Source: Diphasiastrum complanatum (taxonomy: Eukaryota > Streptophyta > Lycopodiopsida > Lycopodiales > Lycopodiaceae). Taken from it: DNA of 64,000 nt. The position numbers and the translations under genes were made by a program. The stretch spans positions 10,814,364-10,878,363 of the forward strand of contig CM055113.1 of the NCBI GenBank assembly GCA_029204225.1, read 5' to 3'. This document shows positions 45,781-58,192 of the stretch, one piece after another. The notes below the pieces were generated by a model, which saw only the letters and a program-made list of their open reading frames with translations, did not search any database and had not been told where the DNA came from. Position 1 is the first letter of the stretch; every line of letters begins with the position of its first letter.

Positions 45781-47579
45781 ACTTGCTGCTTCACTTTCAC
45801 CATTCGTGGGTCCTCTTCCTCAGGTTGATGCTCCTTCGGATTTACAGTTTGTTGCTGTGTGCCTTGTGCCTATATGCCTTGATTCACAGATATTGTATTC
45901 AGTGGTCATTCCTGGTTTCATTGATATTCAGGCCATATACCTTGGTGGTATTTCTACTATTGCTTTTGCGCATACCTCAAATAGCCCTCCTGATTCGGTG
46001 GTTGGTGCAGTATCTTCTCCATTGGTCTCTATATCTCCATCTCTTGAGTTCGTTATGGCTGATGTTCCTACTGATTTCTATGGGGTTCTTCACGTGTCCA
46101 CGTTTGATGGTTCCCTCGCTATTGGTGATCAGGTTGTATCTTCTTTCGCTTTACTCCATGGATCTCTGCTTGAGGTTTGTGAACCGCCTCATGATATTTC
46201 TACGGTTCCTTACATGATTCATGCGCCTTTGGCCCTTACCATTACACATTTTCCATCCGAGGATATTTGCGAGATGGTCACTATTACTTATCTAGGGTAT
46301 TTATATGCTGGGATCTTTCTAGATGAGTATACGGGCATTCTTCAGTCTCCTTGTGTTTCTACATATAGGTTTGTTGCAGTCCATGCCGATGCTGTGGATA
46401 TATGGCATTCCTGGTTATTACGTATAGCTTGCTTTCCATTTGGACCTATTGATTGGTGCTGGTTTTTCCATATTACTGATCGCCTATGGTGCGGATATCT
46501 CTATGATTATGCATGTGGCTCTCTATCTGTTCCTTGGATTGTTGCTCATTGTCAGGCTTGGCATATCCTGATGGCTTGGGTTATTCCCTCCGTTCCAGCT
46601 ACTGTTTATCCAGGTGATATTCAGATTCCCCGTCATTTCTAGTTGCTCCATATCGCTTGGTCTCCGATGCTGAGTTGCCACTTTGTTCTGGTTTTCCGAG
46701 ACCATCAGAGTACCTTGAGAGAGTTCCTTCTCCTCTCTTGGATAGTTTTTGGGGATGTTGCCGCCATATACTTCAGTATTGCTCATATGTGCTTTGATAC
46801 TCATTCCCAACTACACGTGGATATTGATCCAATGCTTGCTACTGATGTTGGGGATCCTGTTCCTCGTTCCAGTGCATTTCTTCTATTCCTCACTTGTGCG
46901 CCTGGTGTGTACTTTGGGATTACACTTGCGGCCAGTTCCGATGGATCATCCGATTCTCCATCCGTTTTTGGTGTATCCTATGATGGATTGGTATGTCCAT
47001 ATGAGGTCTTTCTGGATGAGTTTTTCGGCTACAATTTTTCAGTTGAGGCCTCTACTATTTTTAGATTTGTTGCTATTGTTTTTATGCATCATGTTTTTAG
47101 ATGATGCATTGATTTCTTGGACTTTCTGGAGCTTTTGGCATGCTGCTCTTCTTGTGATAGGGGCCTTGAAGGTACCGTGTGCCATTGCTACTTCTCATTC
47201 ATGGGCCTTATGGATACCTTGGGCTTTTGACCATGCTGGTGCACATTTCTCCATTTTAGCTATCCTTTGTCAGGATGATCTCTTTATGATCCATGTTTCC
47301 TGGCATATCGCTTGCTTTTCCATGCTACTACAGCGTGCCTGTCATCCTGCTTATGTTCCTACTCCTTGGTGCTGGTCTTCCGATGCTGCTATCTTTTCTT
47401 GGGGCACCTATATCATTGAGTTTGCACATATGGTTGATGGTTACGTGTATGATGCGGCTATTTGCGATGAGTGTCCATCTCTTTTCCAGTTTCCTTATTG
47501 GCTTCCCGTTGCTAATGCAGTTCTACCTTCTTGGGCTTTTTGGATACCTTATACCCTGGCATTCCTGGTTGCTGCTTGA
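45781..47579 (+). pseudogene. Unrecognised Trp-rich hydrophobic region after the protease
   Basis: Frame 45806-46642 continues after one TAG to 47104, and the reading then carries on in another frame to 47579, about 590 codons in all. It holds repeated Trp/His/Cys motifs such as DIWHSWLLRIACFPF and MIHVSWHIACFSML, and pairs such as FLDEYTGIL and FLDEFFGYN or YLYDYACGSL and YVYDAAICDE. These suggest internal duplication. There is no RT, RNase H or integrase motif where they should be. Many hydrophobic stretches could be membrane segments, but T-rich sequence alone gives this. I do not recognise the family. Confidence 0.5.
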
Positions 47580-47836
47580 TCTTCTTTTGGTTCCTTGGCA
47601 TTCTTGGTTGTTCCATATTGCTTAGTTTCAGATGACGCGACCGAGATGTTCCCTTCGTCGCCATGATGTTGATCCTGAGCTGTTCCCTTTCTTACCAGCT
47701 GCCATTCACCAGGTTCTCCTTCACCATAGTCGATGCTGCCGACAGATTCAGTTTTTGGTCCAGTTCGCTGGTCGTCCTGTTGAGGACAGGGGCTGCCCCA
47801 TGCAGCAGTGCTGTGTGCGCGGTAGGTAGCGTTGCC

Positions 47837-47840
<4 letters not shown>

Positions 47841-47904
<64 letters not shown>
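47841..47904. repeat. (GA)n microsatellite
   Basis: About 64 bp of GA between the gypsy element and the 3' end of kelch intron 2. Its right flank (ATGATTGATTTAATC) does not match the LINE 3' ends. Confidence 0.97.
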
Positions 47905-47908
<4 letters not shown>

Positions 47909-48076
47909 TTGATTTAATCTTGATTCATATCTACTTGAGCCTCTTTTCATTTTGAGTTATGTATGTACTTTTAGTTGTTGTTAGATGAACTTTTGTTATT
48001 TTCAGGCTATGATTATGCCATCTTTGTATACATCATTTTTATTGTTAATGGAGTTTCTTCAATCTTGCATGTGTAG

Positions 48077-48241
48077 TATCAAACACATGGTCCAAACCTG
48101 CAGTACGTGGTGATGGTCCCATTGCACGGGAAGGCCATGGTGCAGCACTTATTGGCCGAGATCTTTTGATATTTGGTGGTTGTGGAAGAAGCTCTAGTGA
48201 TTCGGAAAACTATCTTAATGACCTGCATATTCTGAATACTG
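48077..48241 (+). CDS. Kelch-repeat protein gene, exon 3
   Basis: The exon is 165 bases, 55 codons, phase 1 at both ends, with acceptor GTGTAG|TATC and donor G|GTAACT. It encodes the third kelch blade: SNTWSKPAVRGDGP, AREGHGAALIGRDLLIFGG, then an insert CGRSSSDSENYLNDLHILN. The longer loop after the double Gly is typical of the third blade in plant homologues of this type. Joining to exon 2 gives DTVSNTWS with no break. Confidence 0.93.
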
Positions 48242-50550
48242 GTAACTCCCGTTTCATGACAAAGTTTAAAAATGATGGTCTATATCTACATGGAGTTGTC
48301 CATTTTTCTATTCTTTAAGTGATAATGTCTTTCAAGAAAAAGCGATATTTTTCAGGTTGTCGGTTTGTTATTATTTAATTACAGGGCAATAAAGCAACTG
48401 TCCTATTGACCACATGACATTTATCTTTCATATTTCTTTCATAATGTGGTCTGTCTTCTATGAAAAAAATTCAAAAGCAAAATCTTGTTCAAGCTTTTTA
48501 CTAATTTTTGTCTCATGGGAGCGAGATACAAGATGTATTGGCCATGATCTTTTCATATTTTGCAACTACGTAAAAACTCACGAGTCAAAATGTAATCTAA
48601 TGTCTGTGTTAAAAACTGGTGCCTTGTTTGCCATAGATTATTTCCAAATTACCAATTTTCAAAAATTTTGGCATTATTAAAGTGTGCGCATTTAATGGGG
48701 AGTAGTTTGGCATTTTTTAAAGTGTGTGCATTCGATGGGGAATAGTTTACGATGTAAGACTACTTCACATGCATGTGGCTGGTCAGCCTATATGATGGGT
48801 GCTCATTAAGTATTTGACAATATTGATTGTTTGAGGTGATTGACTATATTCTCTAGCTTCTAGATGCTTTGAGCAAGTCGAATGTACTATTTGTTGGGGG
48901 TAGGCGAAAGTACTATTTACTATTGAATAAACTTGTGATTGATTGTACTACCAGATGTGTATTAGCGTTTGTGGACCCAGTCAACCATGATCTGTACGTT
49001 GCAAGTTGGGCCTTGCAAGGCATTTGGAGGGTTAACACCTTTTAGGACAAAAAGTAGCCATTGTTATTGATTTGATTGAGGCATGCTATAGCTCAATAGA
49101 GAGAGCAGATCAAGAGCTTGAGGATAGAGTACTTACATGTCAGAATGAAAGTTTGAAACATTAAGAGTTCTAATAAGAGCGTCATCAAAAACTCTCATCT
49201 TTGGACATTATGGGACTCAAAAAGCAAAAGTATAGCTATTTTAGAAATTGGCCATTGTTTTTAAATGTAATTGTGTATTTTAGGAGCTTGGAGGGCGCAC
49301 CTTCCTAGGGAGGAAGTTTACCTAATTTTAGAGCTCTATTACTCCATGTTTCTCTTAATTGCACGACGGCATGATGGAGGAGACACAAATATTTATGCTT
49401 TTGAAAAGTGAGTGGATCGTTGTGTGGAGCTCAGAAGAGATGTCGCTATTATCTCCTGAGTGGATGTATGCTGAGAACATCCTCGTCTCTTTGGTGATTA
49501 CTTAACAGGCAGTGGAGTTCTGCCTTTGTATAGTTGGGTGCAGGTGGTAATCATAGCTTTTATGTTCTCTCTCTTTGGTGTCATGGGATAACTCTACACT
49601 AATTGTTTGGTTTGCAATGTTTGTAGGGGTGTAGGCAAGAGCATTCTCTCCCTCTCCTCATTCAAAGCTCCATGCAAGCTTGCAGGTTCACTTTTGATGG
49701 TTTGCTTGGAAGGTTCCTTGTTGCTAAGGATCACAACCTTCATTGTGGTGTTAATGGTACTATGTGTAATAATGCATAATTGTTCTGAGCATTTGAATCT
49801 TGCTTCAGCTTGTTTTGATCCATCTCTCTCCATTTGTCTCCCTTTTTGTTCCATTACATGTTGAGACATGTCAGTTTTGGGGGACCTTAGGGAAGATAGG
49901 ATTTGCCAACTTTGTTCCTTGGATGAAGCTGAGATCGAGGATCATTTTCCTTCTTTCACTCCCCCTTTGATTGTGAAATCAGACTGCACTACTATTGCCT
50001 TTCTAGAAATTAGTCATGTTCTCTACGTTCGTTGTTATCCTACAATGATGAGCGGTGCTTTGACTTTATGCTGCAGGAGATGGTATGCCTGCGAGATAAC
50101 ATGTCACTTGATAGGAGTGTTGAGGCTGCTTCTTCCAGACGCCACTTACTTCCTTTTCAGACGACATAGTTGTGTTGCAAAGTTAAGACTTTGAAGAGGG
50201 GTTCCATTCAGACACAAAGTTCAATGTCAAAAATCATTACACAGACCATTTGTTTGTTGACAATGATAACCTCAACTTTCTTGTGAATCATTGGCATCTT
50301 CAGTCGCAGTTGCATCATCAACAACTATTTGGGACTTACTACTCTGCAATCTTGATATGTGACTTAGATGGCAATGTACAAACATTGTATGGCAATATAT
50401 CACTCCTTTATTATGGTTTAGATATATTTAGTCATCCCATCGCATTTACTTTACCCTTTGGAGATGTTTGTATGCTCCCTGATGCCTACACTTTTGACAA
50501 TTATCTTGTAGTCTTATGTACCTTTGGCACATCAATAAAGTTTTGTCTTC

Positions 50551-50566
50551 TTCTTCTTCTTCTTCT

Positions 50567-50613
<47 letters not shown>
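50551..50613. repeat. (CTT)n and (CT)n microsatellite
   Basis: A CTT run passes into a (CT)n run that ends where LINE copy F begins. It lies at the 5' side of this LINE, not at a 3' end. Confidence 0.95.
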
Positions 50614-50617
<4 letters not shown>

Positions 50618-51435
50618 CCCACAACGTTAGGGTTCGGGGATTCCGGATACACAAGATGCAATTGCGGAGTCAAAGTGTTTCCTTGAAACCACATTAGGTC
50701 ACAAGATCGATGGGTTGGATATAGCTTGGAGAACCACCAGAGGTACGACTACATTGATAATCCGCTTTGTTTTCCTTGAGAGCCGTAGAGAGGCTTTGTG
50801 TTTCGGAGCCAAATTTCGACATATTACCATTTATATGAATGATGAACTTACGTACATCCAGGTTGACGGAAGGCTAAAGCCTTCCAGGAGGCATGACACC
50901 ATCTCCGGATTGAAGCATGGAACTGTGATGGTATACACTTATCCTCCACAATAGGTGAACTGATTGATTTCATTACTGGATGGGATTTGCTGCTTTTCAT
51001 GGAGACTCATGAGAGGACTACCCACGTTCCCAAGGTATAGGTGAGATTCAGTATACAAGCTTGAGACTAGATCAGCGAGTGGTCGCTTGTTTATACAGGG
51101 AATCTCTTCACTAGATCATGGAGTCCATCAAACATGATGAGCATGCACGCTATATTTGGATCCGCATTGTTGGACAGGGACCTCTTTGTTGCTGCATGTT
51201 ACTTTCCCCCAGAGTCGTCTTCTTTTGTTGAGGGCATTGGCTCACCTTACCTTGATCTCTCATTGGATATTGTCAGATTTGAAGAGCGTGGGCATGTTTT
51301 CCTCATTGGGGATTTTAATGCCAAGAAGGCTTCACGATAGTCAAAGTTCCATGATATTACCGACTAGCTATGTGTTCATGCCCTTGACAATGATTGGTTG
51401 GGAGCTACCTAGATATCTGAGGATAGTTTGGGACC
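50614..51435 (+). pseudogene. LINE copy F: ORF1 end and endonuclease
   Basis: First comes an ORF1-type segment: DIAWRTTRGTTTLIIRFVFL, FRHITIYMNDELTYIQVDGR and a stop after VYTYPPQ. Then comes the endonuclease: LLDRDLFVAACYFPPESSSF, LDLSLDIVRFEERGHVFLIG followed by DFNAKKAS, where GDFNA is the catalytic-site word. The endonuclease end reads DNDWLGAT and RISEDSLGPMG-like in another frame, and is then cut off by gypsy sequence at about 51436. In LINEs ORF1 coats the RNA and the endonuclease nicks the target. This copy is broken by stops and has no RT. Confidence 0.8.
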
Positions 51436-53405
51436 TATGGGGTGGACATCCTAAGAAGGGAAAAGCTCTTTGCCAAAGAGTCTAAGTGTGACTTTTTTGC
51501 TAAGGAATTGTCCTACATGGGGCATAAGATTTCCGAACGGGGTGTGGAGATTGAGCCCGATTGTATCCAAAAGGTTATTGATTGGCGTATTGTTACCACA
51601 GTTCGGGAAATCAAGTCTTTCTTGGGGTTTGTAGGATTTTTCTGTTGGCATATTCCCCAATTTGCTTGATTGCCATTTCCTCTTACCCAGACCTTGAAAG
51701 GCTATAAGAAGCTAAGCCGGAGGGCTAAGAGTCCACTAGTGCAGTGGACGGAGGATATGAATAATTGTTTTGAGTTGCTTAAGAAAAGTGTTACTTCAGC
51801 ACCAATACTAATCATTGGCGATCCTAATAAGGCTTTTGTGGTTAGGACCAATGCTAGTGATTATGCCATTGGAGCTATTTTGATGCAGGATGGACATCCT
51901 GTTGCTTATGAAAGCAAGAAACTTAATCCTGCTCAATCTAGGTTTTGTACCTATGAGAAGGAATTGTTTGCAATTGTTCATGCCTTGAGAATTTGGCGAT
52001 ATTATTTGTATGGAGCCAGATTTGAGGTTTTGACGGATCATCAGACTCTTCGATATTTCTGTGATGCTACAAATTTAAAGGGGAGGCAAGCTAGATGGGC
52101 TGAGCTGATGCAAATCTTTGACTTTTCTATATGTTATTGTAAAGGAAGTCAAAATACTCTAGCGGATGCTTTGAGTCGTTTACCGGTTATTAATCAGTTA
52201 TGCTTTACTGTTATAGAACCGGGGTTGTTTCAGTCTCTCCAAGGACTTTATAAGTCCGATTTTTTTTTCGGAAAGTATTGGCAACACATACTTTTTGGGG
52301 TCGATTCAGGTATGCAAGATTCCTTGAATCAGGAAGAGACTGAAATAGATTTTGTTATTCGAAACATGATTTTGTTTCGTAAAGGCAAGGTGTGTGTACC
52401 GGAGAATGACACAGTAAGGGCCCAAATCTTGCATGAGTGTCATGATAGTCCATGCGCAGGACATCTGGGTATACAAAGAACACTTGACTTAGTTCGACGA
52501 CAAATTTGGTGGCCTAAGATGAAAAGTCAAGTAAAGGCCTATGTACTTAAATGTGCTAAGTGCTAGTTAAATAAAGCAGAGAGGCTAAAAGCTAGTGGCC
52601 TATTAGATCCTTTAGATATTCCTACCGGAAAGTGGGAAAGTATATCTATGGATTTTGTGGTCGGGCTTCCACGTACAGGGAAGGGCCACGATTCAGTTTG
52701 GGCCATTGTTGACAGACTTACGAAGTCTGCTCAATTTATCCCAACAAAAACTACTGTTAAAGCTTCAGAACTAGCTTAACTTTTTGTTGAGAAGCTTTTT
52801 CGGCTGTACGGGCTGCCTTGCGATATTATCAGTGACCGTGACCCAAAATTCACTGGGAATTTTGGGCAAGCAGTGTTTGAAAAGTTGGAAACAACTTTAA
52901 GTATGAGTTCTACAGATCATCTAGAATCAGACGGTCAAACGGAAAGGACCAATCAGATGATGGAGGATATGCTACGAGCATATGTGGGCCATCGACAGTC
53001 TGATTGGGAAAATTACCTTCCACTAGTAGAATTTGCATATAATAGTGCAAAACACTCAGTGACTGGACTCAGCCCTTTCATGCTTATGTATGGTTATCAA
53101 CCTCAATCACCGATTAGTGTTGGCATGAAGAACCTTAGGGTGCAAGCCGCAGCTGATTTCCTTGCGGATACAGCCGGCTAAAGATAGCATAAGAAGTGCC
53201 CAAGCCAGGGCAAGTTGATCTATCTTGGAAGCACAAGGTATTCATGGTCAACGATTGGCTGTTTTTGAGGGTCCCTAGTCACTCTAGGGGCTTGAAAACT
53301 GGTAAGTGTGCAAAGTTGGCGCCTAGGTATTGTGGTCCTTTTAAGGTTATCCGAGTGATAAACAAGGTCGCTTCCGATATGGCCCAAAGAGTCACCTGCA
53401 AGTAA
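51436..53405 (+). pseudogene. Ty3/gypsy pol: RT thumb, RNase H and integrase
   Basis: From about 51442 to 53181 all motifs lie in one frame, interrupted only by three stops (51667, 52564, 52777). The order is RT thumb (KESKCDFFAKELSYMGHKIS, IKSFLGFVGFF), then RNase H (VVRTNASDYAIGAILMQDG, with the usual catalytic Asp changed to Asn, then YEKELFAIVHALRIWRYYL and TDHQTLRYF). Then the integrase zinc domain (HDSPCAGHLG...CAKC) and core with D-D-E (SMDFVVGLPRTGKGHDSVWA, IISDRDPKFTGNFG, LESDGQTERTNQMMEDMLRA). The C-terminal SH3-like part follows in another frame (LAPRYCGPFKVIRVINKVAS). The RT palm is missing at the left, where it joins LINE F. No LTR is seen. Confidence 0.9.
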
Positions 53406-54896
53406 GAATATCCATAAAACTCATATAAAAATCTCTTCTCGATTGGAAAAAGGAGAGTTTAAAGATCTCAAAGCAAAACATGCTTTGACTGGTATCAATA
53501 TTGCTGCCTCCATAGCAGAATTTGAGTTTATCAGGTAAACTATCTGCACAACTCATATGCAATTCACACTTGCTAGCAGAATCCAGTAGTATTAATGTCA
53601 TTACTGTTGCCATTGTCCTTTACATTGATTGCATGATTTTCCAGAGAGCGAGCATGACCACATCAAGGATTAGAGTTAAAGCATATGCTTAGAGCAAAGA
53701 ACAATATCTTACCATAGTAACAGAAGTAGAAGATCTAAAGCTAGATTTAGTTAATTTACAATCCAAACAAGATAAATCCTATGTGAAACTTAGCCAGTTT
53801 AATCTATAAAGGGTACTTATGTGATGATGTGTGCAATCAAATAATTAAATCCAGAGAGGAGCTATTCATAAAATATAGCTACAATTGTCCTTTGCCGAGA
53901 TGTGTCCAAAAAGGCTTTGAGCCAAAAAAAAACCTCATGTACTAGATGAATCACAAATAGAATTATGAAGTTTTTTATGAATGTTTCTGATTCCTTATAT
54001 ATGATTCAAATGCTTATGTTTCATGGATGAGATCATGATATATGTTGATCAATTAGCCTTATGTTACATTTTATGTTGGTGTAACTCCGTTGTTGAGGAT
54101 TGCTAGTTTGTATTGATGTTTCAAATTTCATTGATGATTTCACCAAATGTTGATATATATTTGAGCATTTGTTGTCTTTTTTATTGAAGGATTTTGAATC
54201 ATCATCTAGCTCTAGAGAAATCAATGATAACAGGCCATGAGATAAATTTGGCCAAGCTTCAACTTCCATGACATTGACCCATTACCTAATCAATGCATTT
54301 TCGACTGGATGCATGACACACTAAAAAAATGCAAAAGTTGAGGGACAAATATATTTGGCATAGAATGGGAATTTGCAAGAGGACATGATTGGAAGAAAGG
54401 TTAATTGACTTGATTTTTATCATCTAACGTGTTTTATTGTAATTCTACAAAAATAACTATAATACTTTTACCATGATTGCTTATTCTATGAGTTGTGGTA
54501 CAAGTTGATAGTATCAAAGTACAGAGCATGATCATGAATGAAACCCTATGGAGATGGCTGCCTTGTCTACTCTCAACCCTTGTTGCATAGGATTTGATGA
54601 ATGTCTCTCTCTAGGCTCACTTATACACAATTCTCCTAATGTCAACATCTGGCAAACTCCATGCACAGTTGACACTTGCCACTTTGTAGTACCTTGACGC
54701 ATAGGCAAGCGAGTAGGCTGACAAGTGCCACTCATGCACTGGACCAAGTGTCCTAGCGAGCATATGTTTGATCGGTTAACTATAACATGTGTCACTCATA
54801 CACTAGGACCAAGTGTCCTAGGGTGGCACATGTCTTGTTAACCAATCAACTCTCTCCTAATTTCAGTACCCAAACCAAAGCTTAGCATGCAACTCT

Positions 54897-55286
54897 TGTC
54901 AAATTCCAAGGCCTAGCTATGGAGTATCATAACAGCATAGTAAGCACACTATGAAAGCTTCAGAAAACCAGCTATGGATTAGAACACAAAAGCAAGAGAG
55001 AGAGGACTTCAAAGCTCACACAACATGAATGAATATTCAAAGTGTAGTAGGGTGTGGAAACCCCTCCAAAGTTTGGGCTACATATAGCATGTTATGTATA
55101 GAGGTGGTGTCTTGCTAATTCTAGCTCTAGAACCCACATGGGTCCTTAACCTACTTGATTTACTTGCCTAATTAGCACAAGTAGGGTGTACTACGTACAT
55201 AAATGTTTTACCCCCATGTCTTATGCACAACTTACAAGTTACAAGTATACAAGCCTTAATGGGCAAAATAGGCATTTATTTCAACC
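54897..55286 (-). repeat. 3' LTR of the RT-less copia
   Basis: It matches the 5' LTR with about ten differences in 390 bp. Its first base (TG end) is lost next to the purine tract GAGGGGGGG (about 55286-55295). Confidence 0.9.
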
Positions 55287-56111
55287 CCCCCCCTCAATGG
55301 CTATTTTGTTCATACCAACACCTAGCATGCTACGAAACTTTTGAAATTTTGCTCTACTAAGTGCCTTAGTAAAGATATCTGCTGCTTGTTCGTTGGTATC
55401 ACAGTACTCGAGCTGAATTTCTCCGCTTTGTATCTTCTCTCGTAAGAAGTGTTGATCCACCTCAGTATGCTTCGTACGAGCACGGTACACAGGATTTTTG
55501 GCAAGCTGGATGCAACTCTGGCTGTCACACTGAAGAATAGTAGGACCATCCTGTGGAATCTGCACCTCCCCAAGAAGTCTCCTGAGCCATATTGCCTCGC
55601 AGGTAGCTTTTGCTGCTGCCCTGTACTCAGCCTCTATCGATAGTAAGGTAACTGTGGGCTGTTTCTTGCTACACCAAGAAATGGCCCCTGAACCAAGGGT
55701 AAAAGTGTAACCTGTGGTCGACTTTCGATCATCCCTATCACCTGCCCAATCCGTATCCTCATCCAATATCAAACCATCCTGCACAGTTTGCCAATACCAC
55801 TTGGGAAACTTCTTCCTTGCAGTTGGTGATGAAGACGGTGAATAGGACTCAACAGATTTGCCCCTTTCCTTCCGCTTCCTAGCCTCCTCGGATTCTTCCT
55901 CTTGATCACTCATGTGATCATCCTGAGGCTCCCCAATATATGGATGTGGGTCATCAAGTATTGGCACAAATTCACTTGTACCATCCTCCATCTCAAGTTC
56001 CTCTATAGGAGGCGTTTGATCTTCTTCAAAGATCACATCTCGACTTATGATCCTCTTCTTGCTAGTAAGATCGTAAAGTCTGTAAGCTTTGCTTTCTTCA
56101 CTGTATCCCAA
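55281..56111 (-). pseudogene. Copia linker fused to RNase H, RT deleted
   Basis: The frame opens with the integrase C-terminal region: [20 protein letters not shown], then [12 protein letters not shown] and an acidic linker ending in [14 protein letters not shown]. Within ten residues it enters copia RNase [81 protein letters not shown] and [13 protein letters not shown]. The RT that should lie between (YVDD and flanks) is absent, with the junction near 55755-55785. RNase H itself looks complete, with its D, E and D residues. The frame is one base out of step with the upstream integrase, due to an extra T near 56111. Confidence 0.9.
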
Positions 56112-57820
56112 GAAAATACTCTTTGCTGATTTTCATCCAGCTTCTTCCTGTTATCCTTGGGAATATGGGCATAGGCCGTACAACCAAACACTCGCAAAGC
56201 GCCTACCTTTGGCTTAATGCCGCTAAATGCCTCTTCTGGAGTCTTGCCTTCCACAGCTTTTGTTGGACTTCTATTCAACAGAAACACTGCTGTGTGCATT
56301 GCCTCGCCCCAAAAAGAGTTGGGCAACCCCTTTGCCTTGAGCATGCACCTTGCACACTCCACAATAGTTCGGTTCTTTTTCTCTGCTACGCCGTTTTGCT
56401 GAGGGGTATGAGGAGCTGTAAGCTGCCTTTTGATCCCATTGGCCTTGCAGAATTCCACAAATTCTTTCTTAATGAACTCTCCACCACCGTCTGACCTGAG
56501 CATCTTTATCTTCTTTCCTGAATGTTCTTCTACCAAAGCTTTGAAATGCAGGAAGTACTTGAATGCTTCAGATTTTAACTTCAAGAAATAAATCCAAATC
56601 TTGCGTGAGAAGTCATCAATAAAGGTCATAAAGTAATATGTCCCCCCTGCAGATTTTGTTTGGGTTGGCCCCCACAAATCTGAATGTATCAAGTCAAGTA
56701 TGCCTGCTGCCCCGGTGGTGCTTTCCTTGGGAAACTTATGTCTTTGTTGTTTTCCCATAGCGCAAGCCTCGCAAACTGAAGAGCTTGGCTTAACAACTGG
56801 AAGCCCCTCCACCATATGATGCTGGTTCAACACCTGCATGCTTTGGTAGCCAAGATGTCCATACCTCTCATGCCACAACCTATCCACATCCCTTCCTTTT
56901 GCTGTATAAGCATGCTGACTAGGGATAGAAGTGTATAACCTGTATAGATTATCTTCCTGCAATCCTTTGGCCACAACCTTCATATTATCACTCAAGTCCA
57001 ACACAAGACAAGAAGTAGCATCAAATTCTACTTTCATATTTTGTTGAGTGATAGCTCTTACAGAAAGAAGATTTTTAGCAAGTCCTGGTACATATAAGAC
57101 ATTCTTAATGACTTTGACTTCTCCTGATGGAAGCTTTACGGGTACTGTGCCCTTTCCCTTGACCTTGTGTGTTGAGTTGTCACCTAGGCACACCTCTTGT
57201 CCATCACTAATCCCCACAAAGGTATCAAACCAATCCCTATGAGGGGTCATGTGCTTTGAAGCACCTGAGTCAATGTACCAACCACCTGTTGTAGCTTGTG
57301 AAGCCAATGCAACAGAGAATAACTCAGCTTGCCTTATGTCACTCTGCTCCTCTCTTGCAACACTCTCAACAACATTTCCTCCTTGCTTCTTTGTGCCCTT
57401 CTTTTGGTCTGCAAGCTTCTTCCTGCACTCAAAAGCAAAGTGTCCATATTTACCACACTCAAGTGTTTGTGGTGTTCCTTTGTTCTTGCCTTTACCTTTC
57501 TTCTTATCCTTAGCTGGATTTTGCTTCTTCTTAGAAGCAAAGGCATGCTCCTGAAAATCTTCCCTCTTGGAGAGATTAACTCTCCTCATCTCCTCCTGTA
57601 ACAAGAGACCATAGACTTCTTCATAGGTAGGGATCTTCTCTCTCACTGATATCATCATCGCAAAGTTCTGATAAGCATATGACAAGCTATTCAGAACTAT
57701 TGGCACCAAGTCTTTGTCAGCAATAGACTCTCCAAGTATAGAAAGCTGATATCTAATATCCTGAATCTTAGTAAGATGATCAGTAACTGTCTCCCCTGTC
57801 TCCATTCTGAGAGTATACAA
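56045..57820 (-). pseudogene. Copia gag end, protease and integrase (591 codons)
   Basis: In order: gag capsid end (ETVTDHLTKIQDIRYQLSIL, SYAYQNFAMMISVREKIPTY), a basic segment, and the zinc knuckle. Here it reads T-L-E-C-G-K-Y-G-H-F-A-F-E-C, so the first Cys is replaced by Thr. Next come the protease (WYIDSGASKHMTPHRDWFD), gag-pre-integrase (LWHERYGHLGYQSMQVLNQH, then CEACAMGKQ) and the integrase core with D-D-E (LIHSDLWGPTQTKSAGGTYY, MLRSDGGGEF, NGVAEKKNRTIVECAR). It is in the same frame as the upstream gag piece (58192-57830), separated by a single TAG at 57827-57829. It runs off frame at its end because of a one-base insertion. Confidence 0.92.
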
Positions 57821-57826
57821 CTTGTT

Positions 57827-58192
57827 CTAGAGAAACCTGGTTGTACTTGTTGTCTCATACAATGCACAAAGAATGTGCCATGCATCCACAGGCCCTTTGG
57901 CTGACCTGATTAGAGGAATCACATTATCCCTCACTGATATGTTGATGATTCTGTGTGCCTTTTCCCCTCTCTTGATATAGTCCTTAAGTTCAAGTTCAGA
58001 TGTTGGAACAGGCTCCTCACCTGTCACAAGCTTCCAACATTCTTTGTCTTCAAGAATGTTCTTGATCTTGAATTTCCATATGCTAAAGTTAGTGCCATCA
58101 AGCCGGCTGGCTTCACTCAGCATGCTCTCTGCAAGACTAGACATAGCTGGATAGAAATAAAACACAAAAGGCAAACTGGGGTTTTCACCCAA
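57827..58192 (-). pseudogene. Copia gag N-terminal part
   Basis: This 121-codon piece has the copia gag start. The likely Met is the internal MSSLAESML (58144), followed by RLDGTNFSIWKFKIKNILED, VTGEEPVPTSELELKDY, AHRIINISVRDNVIPLI and DAWHILCALYETTSTTRF. It ends at an amber codon, and the same frame resumes with NKLYTLRMETGE. A single stop thus splits an otherwise continuous gag. Confidence 0.9.

Larger units (their letters stand above)
42452..47835 (+). mobile_element. Gypsy-type non-autonomous element with gag, protease and unusual 3' coding region
   Basis: Probable 5' LTR 42452-42900, primer site TGGTATCAGAGC at 42901, leader with 79-bp tandem repeats, gag (43932-44825), protease (about 45340-45780) and a long Trp-rich region to 47579. 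It shows no RT, RNase H or integrase. No 3' LTR is seen before a (GA)n at 47841 and kelch exon 3 at 48077, so the right end is probably lost. A related gag lies at 59216-60127. Confidence 0.75.
27042..48076 (+). other. Kelch gene intron 2 (21,035 bp)
   Basis: Donor GGTAAGCC and acceptor GTGTAG|TATC, phase 1. It contains a complete non-autonomous copia (28.29-33.56 kb), a LINE cluster (33.7-42.4 kb) with a nested TRIM, and a gag-protease gypsy element (42.45-47.8 kb). The stretches 27.05-28.28 and 33.57-33.77 kb show no recognisable gene. The 76-codon minus-strand frame at 27873-28103 is unrecognised. Confidence 0.85.
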
